Origin: Gallionella sp.
Lineage (GTDB): Bacteria > Pseudomonadota > Gammaproteobacteria > Burkholderiales > Gallionellaceae
Direction of reading: 5' to 3'
DNA length: 64,000 nt
Assembly: GCA_028699065.1 (NCBI GenBank)
Contig: JAQVVH010000003.1
Location: 124,001 to 188,000 of the forward strand
This document shows positions 52,443-60,430 of this stretch, in pieces. The position numbers and the translations under genes are program-made. How positions within the stretch are numbered: position 1 is the stretch's first letter; each line of letters begins with the position of its first letter. The notes under the pieces were generated by a model that was not told the DNA's origin, did not search any database, and saw nothing but the letters and a program-made list of their open reading frames with translations.

Positions 52443-53371
52443 CATCGCTGCCGGATTTTTCCCGCGCCCGTGTTCTAGTCGTTGGCGATGTCATGCTGGA
52501 TCGTTACTGGTTCGGTGATGTGGAGCGTATTTCGCCGGAAGCGCCGGTGCCTGTCCTCAAGGTCTCGAGAACCGAGGAGCGTCCGGGCGGTGCTGCGAAC
52601 GTGGCACGCAACATCGCGGCACTGGGTGCCCAGGCGACCTTGTTGTCTGTCGTCGGCGACGATGAGGCCGGTCGTTGTTTGGGAAACTTGCTCGACAGTC
52701 AGCCCGGTGTGAACGCTTTGCTGCATTGCGATCCGCAGATCGCGACCACGGTGAAACTACGGGCCGTTGCCCGCCAGCAGCAACTGTTGCGCATCGATTT
52801 TGAAACGGCACCCGGGCATGAAGTATTGCAGGCCAAGCTGGCGGATTTTCGTGCACGTTTGCCGGAGGCCGATGTTGTCTTGCTGTCCGATTACGGCAAG
52901 GGTGGGCTGACACATATTTCCGAAATGATTCGACTGGCACGCAGCGCGGGCAAGCCGGTGCTGGTCGATCCGAAAGGTGACGATTACGCGCGTTATCGGG
53001 GAGCGACTTTGCTGACGCCCAATCGCAGCGAATTCCGTCAGGTCGCCGGCGGCTGGCAGGATGAAGCCTCGTTAACCGCCAAGGCGCAGGCCCTGCGTGA
53101 AAGTCTGGGATTGGAAGCCTTGCTGGTGACGCGCAGTGAGGATGGAATGACGCTGTTCAGAGCGGCGGGCGTGTCGCACGAGCCGGCGCAGGCCCGAGAG
53201 GTTTTTGATGTCAGCGGCGCGGGCGATACCGTGATTGCGACACTCGCGGTGATGCTGGCGAGTGGTGCGGCGATGGATGCCGCCGTACGGTTGGCTAATC
53301 GTGCTGGGGGAATTGTAGTCGGCAAACTGGGGACCGCCGTGGTTACTCGCGGGGAACTGGAGGGAGAATGA
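52439..53371 (+). CDS. rfaE1: D-glycero-beta-D-manno-heptose-7-phosphate kinase
   Basis: 310 residues, kinase domain only (in E. coli it is fused to the adenylyltransferase as HldE). Ribokinase-family motifs [11 protein letters not shown] and [15 protein letters not shown]. It feeds ADP-heptose synthesis for LPS core. The adenylyltransferase half must be encoded elsewhere. Four-base overlap with pyrF and hldD. Confidence 0.93.
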   Translation: MTSLPDFSRARVLVVGDVMLDRYWFGDVERISPEAPVPVLKVSRTEERPGGAANVARNIAALGAQATLLSVVGDDEAGRCLGNLLDSQPGVNALLHCDPQIATTVKLRAVARQQQLLRIDFETAPGHEVLQAKLADFRARLPEADVVLLSDYGKGGLTHISEMIRLARSAGKPVLVDPKGDDYARYRGATLLTPNRSEFRQVAGGWQDEASLTAKAQALRESLGLEALLVTRSEDGMTLFRAAGVSHEPAQAREVFDVSGAGDTVIATLAVMLASGAAMDAAVRLANRAGGIVVGKLGTAVVTRGELEGE

Positions 53372-54369
53372 GTATGTATTACATCGTAACCGGCGCGGCC
53401 GGCTTTATCGGCGCCAATCTCGTCAAGGCGCTCAACGAACGCGGCGAGACCAACATCATCGCGGTGGATAATCTTGCACGCGCCGACAAATTCCGCAATC
53501 TGGTGGATTGCGAGATTGCCGATTACATTGCCAAGCAGGATTTCCTACAAAAACTGCAGAGCGGTTTCTTTGATGGCTTGGTTGCCGGGGTGCTACACCA
53601 GGGGGCGTGTTCGGACACCATGGAAAGCGATGGCCGCTACATGATGGACAATAACTATCAGTATTCGCTCGAACTGCTGAATTATTGCCAGGATGAGGAG
53701 ATTCCGTTTTTGTATGCCTCATCCGCGTCGGTGTATGGCAGCGGTCCGGTGTTCAGCGAGCAGCGTGAGCATGAATCGCCACTGAATGTATATGCCTATT
53801 CAAAATTCCTGTTCGACCAGATTGTGCGCCGGCGCTGGGAAAGGCGCACCGGGCAGATCGTCGGTCTGCGCTATTTCAATGTGTACGGTCCGCGCGAGCA
53901 ACACAAGGGCCGGATGGCTTCGGTCGCATTCCATTTTTTCAACCAGTATCGCGCCGAGGGCCGGGTCAGATTGTTTGAAGGTTGCGACGGCTATGGCAAT
54001 GGCGGACAACTCCGCGATTTTGTGTCGATCGAGGATGTGGTCAGGGTCAACATGCATTTCCTGGATCACCCCGATCAATCCGGCATTTTCAATCTCGGTA
54101 CCGGCCAGGCGCAAAGTTTCAACGATGTTGCCGTGGCCACGGTCAACACGCTGCGCCAATCCGAGGGTAAACCCGCACTGAGTCTGGCCGAGTTGCAGCA
54201 GCAGGGGCTGATTGAATACATCCCGTTCCCGGATGCCTTGCGTGGCAAGTATCAAAGCTATACCCAGGCCGACATTGCGCAGCTGAGGGAAATCGGTTAT
54301 CCCGAGCCCTTCCTGACGGTGGAGCAGGGTGTTGCGCGCTATGTGGCGCATCTGCTCAAGGCGAGTTGA
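53368..54369 (+). CDS. hldD: ADP-L-glycero-D-manno-heptose 6-epimerase
   Basis: 333 residues. Short-chain dehydrogenase fold with NADP-binding [12 protein letters not shown] and the catalytic Tyr-Lys pair in [12 protein letters not shown]. Produces the ADP-heptose used in LPS inner core. Together with rfaE1 it forms a heptose operon. The stop lies one base before the cysM ATG. Confidence 0.95.
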   Translation: MSMYYIVTGAAGFIGANLVKALNERGETNIIAVDNLARADKFRNLVDCEIADYIAKQDFLQKLQSGFFDGLVAGVLHQGACSDTMESDGRYMMDNNYQYSLELLNYCQDEEIPFLYASSASVYGSGPVFSEQREHESPLNVYAYSKFLFDQIVRRRWERRTGQIVGLRYFNVYGPREQHKGRMASVAFHFFNQYRAEGRVRLFEGCDGYGNGGQLRDFVSIEDVVRVNMHFLDHPDQSGIFNLGTGQAQSFNDVAVATVNTLRQSEGKPALSLAELQQQGLIEYIPFPDALRGKYQSYTQADIAQLREIGYPEPFLTVEQGVARYVAHLLKAS

Positions 54370-54370
54370 G

Positions 54371-55261
54371 ATGGCTTACCGGTCTTTGGAAGATTTTGTT
54401 GGCAATACACCACTGGTGCAGCTCAAGCGGATTCCGGGAAATACGTCCAACGTGATTCTGGCCAAGCTGGAAGGTAATAATCCTGCGGGCTCGGTCAAGG
54501 ATAGGCCTGCATTGTCGATGATTCGGCGTGCCGAGGCGCGCGGCGATATTCGTCCCGGCGATACGCTGATTGAGGCGACCAGTGGCAACACAGGCATCGC
54601 GTTAGCAATGGCGGCTGCGATTCGCGGCTACAAAATGGTTTTGGTGATGCCCGAAAACCAGACGCTGGAACGCATTCAGACCATGCGTGCCTATGGCGCC
54701 GAACTGGTGCTGACAGCGAAGGAGGGCAGTATGGAGCTGGCGCGCGATACGGCGGAGCGTTTGTGTGCCGAAGGTCGTGGCAGCATCCTCGACCAGTTTT
54801 CCAATCCGGATAATCCGCTGGCACACTACGAAGGAACCGCGCGGGAAATCTGGCGTGACACGCAGGGAAAAATGACACACTTCGTCAGCAGCATGGGCAC
54901 GACTGGCACCATCATGGGCTGTTCGCGCTATTTCAAGGAACAGGATCCCGCCGTGCAGATTATCGGCGTGCAGCCGCAGGAGGGGGCGCAGATTCCCGGT
55001 ATTCGTAAATGGCCGGAAGCCTATCTGCCCGCAATTTACGATGGCCGGAATATCGACCGGCTTGAATATGTCGGGCAGACCGAGGCGGAAGAAATGACCC
55101 GGCGGCTGGCGCGCGAGGAGGGAATTTTTTGCGGGATTTCATCCGGTGGTGCGATGGAGATTGCGCTGCGTATCTCCTCCCAAGTTGAAAATGCAGTCAT
55201 CGTCAGTATCGTTTGCGACCGCGGCGACCGTTATCTTTCCACCGGCGTGTTTCCTGCCTGA
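54371..55261 (+). CDS. cysM: Cysteine synthase B
   Basis: 296 residues from the ATG at 54371 (MAYRSLEDFVGNTPLV). PLP lysine Lys43 in NPAGSVKDRPAL and the phosphate loop ATSGNTGIAL. Makes cysteine from O-acetylserine, the product of the cysE at the left edge, and can use thiosulfate. The 3' end overlaps the convergent amidase gene by 31 bp. Confidence 0.94.
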   Translation: MAYRSLEDFVGNTPLVQLKRIPGNTSNVILAKLEGNNPAGSVKDRPALSMIRRAEARGDIRPGDTLIEATSGNTGIALAMAAAIRGYKMVLVMPENQTLERIQTMRAYGAELVLTAKEGSMELARDTAERLCAEGRGSILDQFSNPDNPLAHYEGTAREIWRDTQGKMTHFVSSMGTTGTIMGCSRYFKEQDPAVQIIGVQPQEGAQIPGIRKWPEAYLPAIYDGRNIDRLEYVGQTEAEEMTRRLAREEGIFCGISSGGAMEIALRISSQVENAVIVSIVCDRGDRYLSTGVFPA

Positions 55262-56535
55262 GCAATTTTCTGGCGTGATACCGAAGGATTCTGTGCGAGA
55301 TAGCGCTGAACGCCGGCGATGATGGCGTCCGCGAGTTTGAGTTGGTAATCCTCGTCGTTGAGTCGACGTTCTTCTTCCGGATTGCTAATGAACGCGGTTT
55401 CCACAAGAATCGAGGGAATGTCCGGCGCTTTTAGCACAGCAAATCCGGCCTGCTCGACTTCGCCGCGATGGAGATCATTGATATCTCCCAATTCATTGAG
55501 CACCAGCTTGGCAAGCTTCATGCTGTCATTGATCGTGGCTGTTTGCGATAAATCGAGCAGGGTGCGCGCGAGATATGGGTCTTTTACCGCGATGTTGACG
55601 CCGCCGATCAGATCGGCTTCGTTTTCTTTCTTTGCCAGCCAGCGTGCGGCCGTGCTGGTTGCCCCGTGTTCCGATAAAGCAAAGACCGATGAACCGCGGG
55701 CATTGGGTTTGATGAACGCGTCTGCATGAATGGAAACAAACAAATCCGCTTTCAGTTTTCTGGCTTTGACCACACGCTGACCGAGCGGAATGAAATAATC
55801 GCCGTCCCGGATAAGAACGCCACGCAGTGCGGGAATGTCGTCCATTCGCTGTTTGATTTTACGGGCGACCGCGAGCGTGACATTTTTTTCGCGTGAGCCC
55901 TTGCGGCCGATTGCGCCTGGATCTTCCCCGCCATGACCGGCATCGATAGCGACAATCAGCGTGCGGGCACGCAGTTCAGGTGTCGTAGCCGTTGGTACAG
56001 ATTCGCCTGCGGCCGGTGTTTTTGTGGTGGGACTAGAGGTTTCTGCGGCGGCGTGCTCCCGGTCTGTTGGACTTTCGGCTTGCACCGGATGCGGTTTTTC
56101 CAGCAGAGCCATAAGCGGATCCGCTGTCTGTGTAGGAAAAACATCCAGAACCAGACGGTGCTTGTAATCGCCAACCGGGCGCAATTCGAAGAGTTGCGGT
56201 TGTACTGCCTGCTTGAGATCCAGTACCAGCCTAACGATGCCCGGTTTAAACCGTCCCACCCGTATGCTGCTGATATAAGGATCATCGGTGGCGACCAGTG
56301 TCGCTATGTTATTTAGCGTTTCATCGATGTCCACATTTTCCAGATCAATCACCAGGCGTTCCGGGTTCTTGATCGAGAACATGTGATGGGAAATGGGTTT
56401 CGCTGATTCCAGCGTGAGGCGCGTGTAGTCCTGTGCCGGCCACAGGCGGACGGAACGGAGACGTTCATCCGCTGCGGCACCTGCCGTCCAGAGAAGTGCA
56501 AACAGTGTGAATAGCGTCAGAACTGCTTTAGACAT
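55231..56535 (-). CDS. amiC: N-acetylmuramoyl-L-alanine amidase with AMIN domain
   Basis: 434 residues from the ATG at 56535. A signal peptide (ending near GAAADE) is followed by an AMIN domain (about 25-135) for septal targeting, a Pro/Thr-rich linker and a zinc amidase_3 domain with AIDAGHGGEDPG, SIHADAF and LVETAFISNPEEE. It splits daughter cells by cleaving peptides from glycan. It overlaps tsaE by 19 bp and cysM tail-to-tail by 31 bp. Confidence 0.92.
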   Translation of the reverse strand: MSKAVLTLFTLFALLWTAGAAADERLRSVRLWPAQDYTRLTLESAKPISHHMFSIKNPERLVIDLENVDIDETLNNIATLVATDDPYISSIRVGRFKPGIVRLVLDLKQAVQPQLFELRPVGDYKHRLVLDVFPTQTADPLMALLEKPHPVQAESPTDREHAAAETSSPTTKTPAAGESVPTATTPELRARTLIVAIDAGHGGEDPGAIGRKGSREKNVTLAVARKIKQRMDDIPALRGVLIRDGDYFIPLGQRVVKARKLKADLFVSIHADAFIKPNARGSSVFALSEHGATSTAARWLAKKENEADLIGGVNIAVKDPYLARTLLDLSQTATINDSMKLAKLVLNELGDINDLHRGEVEQAGFAVLKAPDIPSILVETAFISNPEEERRLNDEDYQLKLADAIIAGVQRYLAQNPSVSRQKIAQAGNTPVER

Positions 56536-56996
56536 TGGTCGCCTGTTTCCGTGTTGGATTGGAGTGTTGCACTTCGTCCTGTTCCACCGATGGCCAGATG
56601 AATATTGATGTCCGCCGCCGGCAGTAATCCGGCCGCTTTTTCCGGCCACTCGATCAACAAAACACGGGCGCCGTCGAATTCGTCACGGAACCCGGCAGAC
56701 TCCCATTCATCTTCGCCGGTCAGCCGGTACAGATCGAAGTGGCGCAAGTCTAACTCGTCGACCCGATAGGGCTCAAGCAAAGTGTAAGTCGGACTTTTGA
56801 CTTTGCCCAGATAGCCCAGCGCGGCGAGCAGGCCGCGGACCAGCGTGGTTTTTCCGGCACCGAGATCACCGTAGAGATAGATCACCAGCCCCGGGCGCAC
56901 GCATCCGGCCAGTCGCGCGCCCAGTGCCAGGGTCGCCGTCTCGTCGGCGAGTTCAAGTTGGATTCGGCTATGATGCGTACTATGCAAATCGGGCAT
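56517..56996 (-). CDS. tsaE: tRNA threonylcarbamoyladenosine biosynthesis ATPase TsaE
   Basis: 159 residues if started at the ATG at 56996. A TTG at 56987 is an alternative; conserved sequence begins at about residue 11. Walker A GDLGAGKTTLVRG (43-55), SPTYTLLEPY and HFDLYRL are family hallmarks. It works with TsaB, TsaC and TsaD on t6A in tRNA. Its 5' end overlaps that of divergent queG. The much longer in-frame ORF upstream is antisense to queG and not real. Confidence 0.92.
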   Translation of the reverse strand: MPDLHSTHHSRIQLELADETATLALGARLAGCVRPGLVIYLYGDLGAGKTTLVRGLLAALGYLGKVKSPTYTLLEPYRVDELDLRHFDLYRLTGEDEWESAGFRDEFDGARVLLIEWPEKAAGLLPAADINIHLAIGGTGRSATLQSNTETGDQCLKQF

Positions 56997-58055
56997 CCTT
57001 ACGAAACAGATTTCAGCGCGCTGGCCGGACGTATCCGGCAGTGGGCGCAGGAGTTGGGTTTTCAGTCTGTCGGCATCACTGATACCGGCCTGTCCGAAGC
57101 TGAACCCCGTTTGCGCGACTGGCTCGCGCGGGGGATGAACGGCGCGATGGATTATATGGCAAATAATGCGGATAAACGCGCGCATCCGGAAGCGCTGGTG
57201 CCGGGTGTGCTCCGGGTGATTTCGCTGCGGATGGATTATTTGCCGCCCGGTGTCGCGGATAGTTGGCAAGTGCTGGCGGACGGCGAGCGGGCTTTTGTCT
57301 CGCGTTACGCGCTGGGGCGCGATTACCACAAGCTGATGCGCCAACGTTTGGCCGTGTTTGCCGGCAGGATACGCAATGAGATTGCGGATTTCGAGGGGCG
57401 TGTTTTTACTGACAGCGCGCCGGTGATGGAAGTCGAGTTGGCGCGCAAGGCGGGTCTGGGTTGGCGCGGCAAGCATACCCTGCTGCTGTCGCGTGAATCC
57501 GGCTCCTGGTTTTTTCTGGGTGAGATATTTGTCAATTTGCCGTTGCCTGTCGATCCGCCTGCAGCGGCACATTGTGGTAACTGCACCCGCTGCATTGAAA
57601 TCTGCCCAACGCAAGCCATCGTGGCGCCTTACCGGCTGGATGCACGGCGCTGCATTTCCTATTTGACGATTGAACTCAAAGGCAGCATTCCGCTGGAACT
57701 GCGTTCTTTAATAGGCAACCGGGTTTATGGTTGTGACGATTGCCAGCTGGTATGTCCATGGAACAGCTTTGCACATGCGACAGCGGAAAATGATTTTTAT
57801 CCGCGTCACGGACTGGATGATGTCACCTTGCTGGAATTGTTCGCTTGGGATGAGGCAACATTCCAAGCGCGAATGGCGGGAAGTGCGATTTACCGTATTG
57901 GTTACGAACAATGGCAGCGCAATCTGGCGGTGGCACTGGGCAATGCGCCCAAGCGTGGTGAGATCATCGCTGCTTTACAGCAGCGACGCGACTCGGCTTC
58001 CGCGCTGGTAAGCGAGCATGTGGACTGGGCGCTAAGCCGGCAACTCAATAAATAA
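56982..58055 (+). CDS. queG: Epoxyqueuosine reductase
   Basis: 357 residues from the ATG at 56982; ATGs at 56970 and 56973 are also in frame and none has a good ribosome site. Last step of queuosine synthesis, a cobalamin and iron-sulfur enzyme. The two [4Fe-4S] sites are CGNCTRCIEICP and CDDCQLVCPWN, and ITDTGLSEAEPRL near the N-terminus is characteristic. The 3' end overlaps the convergent methyltransferase by 11 bp. Confidence 0.94.
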   Translation: MQIGHPYETDFSALAGRIRQWAQELGFQSVGITDTGLSEAEPRLRDWLARGMNGAMDYMANNADKRAHPEALVPGVLRVISLRMDYLPPGVADSWQVLADGERAFVSRYALGRDYHKLMRQRLAVFAGRIRNEIADFEGRVFTDSAPVMEVELARKAGLGWRGKHTLLLSRESGSWFFLGEIFVNLPLPVDPPAAAHCGNCTRCIEICPTQAIVAPYRLDARRCISYLTIELKGSIPLELRSLIGNRVYGCDDCQLVCPWNSFAHATAENDFYPRHGLDDVTLLELFAWDEATFQARMAGSAIYRIGYEQWQRNLAVALGNAPKRGEIIAALQQRRDSASALVSEHVDWALSRQLNK

Positions 58056-58878
58056 ACCGGCCGTGTAACGCTTCGAGATTGAGTTCGTGCAGGATGGCTT
58101 CCGCGCGTTCGCGGGCATTTTTTCGCGGGGTGTTTTGACGCCGAGCGATGATGAGCTCGTTCTTCATCGAATGTTCCCAACCCACCAGCTCTGTTACGGT
58201 GACACTGTAACCATGCGATTCCAGCAGCAGGCAGCGCAGAGTGTTGGTGATCAGGCTGCCAAATTCGCGGGTATGAATGGGATGTCGCCAGAGCTCGGAG
58301 AGCGGAGTCAGTCCGAAGGACTGGTTCTTGTTGCGGTTCAGCGCGGCGGCAACTTCCGCCTGACAGCAGGGAACGAGGACGACAAACGGGGCCTCTTTCT
58401 GCAGGGCGAAGCGGATGGCGTCATCTGTCGCCGTGTTGCAGGCGTGCAGCGCAGTGACGATGTCGATTCGTGTCGCCAGCTCCGGGGTATTCCCGGCTTG
58501 ATCGGCGGCGATATCGAGGAATGTCATGCGTTGAAAATTGAGTGCGCGCGCAAGCTCACGAGTTTTGTCGACCAGCTCACCGCGTGTTTCGATACCATAA
58601 ATGTAGCCACTATCGCGGGATTTGAAAAACAGGTCGTACAGAATGAAACCAAGATAGGATTTTCCTGCGCCATGATCTACCAGCACGGGCTCGCGCCCAT
58701 CGGCCGCGATTTCTGTCAGCAATGGTTCGATGAAGTGATACAGGTGATAGACCTGCTTGAGTTTTCGGCGACTGTCCTGGTTCAACTTGCCATCGCGCGT
58801 GAGGATGTGCAGCGCCTTTAGCAGCTCAATGGATTGGCCGGGGCGGATGATATCCGGCAATGCCGACACTGCTTTCAT
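58045..58878 (-). CDS. Class I SAM-dependent methyltransferase (Methyltransf_32-like)
   Basis: 277 residues. The SAM-binding strand VLVDHGAGKSYLGFIL and post-motif blocks IVTALHACNTATDDA and VVLVPCCQAEV fit the family that includes eukaryotic GSTCD and METTL25. The substrate is unknown. An N-terminal helical region (about 1-60) precedes the catalytic fold. Four-base overlap (ATGA) with the efflux outer-membrane gene upstream, so it is translated with the metal-efflux operon, but a functional link is not evident. Confidence 0.75.
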   Translation of the reverse strand: MKAVSALPDIIRPGQSIELLKALHILTRDGKLNQDSRRKLKQVYHLYHFIEPLLTEIAADGREPVLVDHGAGKSYLGFILYDLFFKSRDSGYIYGIETRGELVDKTRELARALNFQRMTFLDIAADQAGNTPELATRIDIVTALHACNTATDDAIRFALQKEAPFVVLVPCCQAEVAAALNRNKNQSFGLTPLSELWRHPIHTREFGSLITNTLRCLLLESHGYSVTVTELVGWEHSMKNELIIARRQNTPRKNARERAEAILHELNLEALHGRFIY

Positions 58879-60122
58879 TGATGCTCATCCTCGTGTGTAT
58901 CCTGCCAAATCTCGTGTGCATCCAGCTGCAGGCGATAGTGCGCTTCATTGGCATCAAGCCGGGCGAGTCGTTCGGCGAGTTGTGCATCCATGGCCAGACG
59001 ACCGGCATTCAGTGTGTCGGTCAGGCCAAGCTCGCCAAGCTGGTAGGCCTTGCGTGAAAGCGCCGCATTCTGAACGGCTATCTGGGCAGCCTCTCTGGCT
59101 TGTGACCAGCGCTGAAAACTGCTGTTGGCTCGTAGCCAGGCGGACTCGATGTCGCTCTCCAAGCGGCGTTGTACGAACGCGGCGCGTTCATGCGCCGCCT
59201 CGGCTTGGTGGGTGGCAGCTATCGCTGTCGCGCCCCGCTGGCCGAATGAAAACGGAAGGCTCACGTACACGCCGGTCACCTTTTCATTCCCCCCCATTTC
59301 GTTTGCGTGGCGGATACCCAGCGTGGGGTCGGCCAGACGGTCGGCCCGACTACGACTGGCAATCAATGCCTGCGTACGGGCCTGTTCCTGTGCCATCTCC
59401 AGTTCATGATTGTCTGCGAGAATTCGTTGTCGCCATTCTGTAGCGGAGCCGACGACGACTTTTGGGGTGGCGGTTTCCGGTAGGGATTGTGTATCGATTT
59501 GCGGGAAGTTTGCCTTGAATGTACCTACAATCAATTGTTCATTAAGTTGCTGCTGCGTAAGCAGCATTGCCGCTTGCGCGGCGACGGCTTCGGCCTGATG
59601 GAGTTCCATTTTGGGGGCATCGCCGGCGCGATAGCGTTTTTCGACGATGTCGCGTTGCTGTTGCAAAATTTGATATTGCTGAGCCCAAATCTCGCTTTGC
59701 GCATGAGCACGCAGCAGATCAAACCAGAGTTGCAAAAGATTTCGGCTTGCTTCATGCCGGGCATCGTCCATCCCCGCACGCGCTGCCGCAACGCTGGCGA
59801 CACCGATATCACGGTCGATCCCCATTTTATGGGGCAGGCGGAACGGGCGTTCCAGCGAGACATCCCATTCTTTCAGTTGCTGTCCGGTGGCGGAGATTCG
59901 CCGCTGTGCGCTGCCGGCGCGCAGGTTGAATTCGTGGCTGCCGCTGTCACGAATTTCCTGATTGGCCAATTCGACATTCAAATTACTGGCAGCTTCGAGT
60001 ACGCGCAGATTGTGTGCAAGGGCCTGTTCAACCTGGTGCGGCGGCGGGAGACCAGACATTTCGTCAGCACTGGCACTTTGGAGCAGAAACAATAAACCAA
60101 GCGGGAGTAAACGTTTCATCAT
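58875..60122 (-). CDS. TolC-family outer membrane efflux protein (CzcC-like)
   Basis: 415 residues from the ATG at 60122; a second ATG follows at once. The signal peptide MMKRLLPLGLLFLLQSASA is followed by two outer-membrane-efflux repeats rich in coiled-coil helix (for example DIVEKRYRAGDAPKMELHQAEA and RKAYQLGELGLTDTLNAGR). It forms the outer-membrane duct of the RND system. TGA of the small DUF3240 gene overlaps its start. The upstream frame to 60416 is a shadow. Confidence 0.88.
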   Translation of the reverse strand: MMKRLLPLGLLFLLQSASADEMSGLPPPHQVEQALAHNLRVLEAASNLNVELANQEIRDSGSHEFNLRAGSAQRRISATGQQLKEWDVSLERPFRLPHKMGIDRDIGVASVAAARAGMDDARHEASRNLLQLWFDLLRAHAQSEIWAQQYQILQQQRDIVEKRYRAGDAPKMELHQAEAVAAQAAMLLTQQQLNEQLIVGTFKANFPQIDTQSLPETATPKVVVGSATEWRQRILADNHELEMAQEQARTQALIASRSRADRLADPTLGIRHANEMGGNEKVTGVYVSLPFSFGQRGATAIAATHQAEAAHERAAFVQRRLESDIESAWLRANSSFQRWSQAREAAQIAVQNAALSRKAYQLGELGLTDTLNAGRLAMDAQLAERLARLDANEAHYRLQLDAHEIWQDTHEDEHQ

Positions 60123-60430
60123 TCCAGCCTCCCGAATTCCAGTACAGGCGTGATCCAGTAGGCAACTTCGCGATTGTGCTCTTCTTCCCTGAGGTGACTG
60201 ATCAACGCATGGGCATCTTCCAGATTCATTACGCAGAGAAATTTTCTGCGATGAGAGCGACCGCGAACTTGCTCCAGCACCGTGGGCAGATGCTCTTTCT
60301 GGCTGGCGCCTTCGGTTTCGGTCAGTGTGAAGCCGCGTACCCATTCCGGGTGTTCCAGCAGGTGATCCACAATGCGCTCTTCGAGCGATTTGTGACATAC
60401 GAGCGTAAGGCAGCAATTCATGTCTTTCAT
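60119..60430 (-). CDS. DUF3240-family small protein in the metal efflux operon
   Basis: 103 residues with conserved MNCCLTLVCHKSLEERIVDHLLEHP and the GFTLTETEGASQ segment, a ferredoxin-like or PII-like small fold. Family members occur beside CusA/CzcA pumps; function is not established. A cysteine pair and histidines near the N-terminus (CC, CH) could bind metal. It is sandwiched by overlaps with the pump gene and the outer-membrane gene, so it is made with them. Confidence 0.78.
   Translation of the reverse strand: MKDMNCCLTLVCHKSLEERIVDHLLEHPEWVRGFTLTETEGASQKEHLPTVLEQVRGRSHRRKFLCVMNLEDAHALISHLREEEHNREVAYWITPVLEFGRLE

Noticed and set aside
56997-57614. Long minus-strand extension upstream of tsaE
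   Set aside because: It is antisense to queG, whose iron-sulfur motifs are intact; TsaE homology starts only near 56996.
60123-60416. 98-residue N-terminal extension of the outer-membrane efflux protein
   Set aside because: It reads the DUF3240 gene in another frame, and a normal signal peptide starts at 60122.
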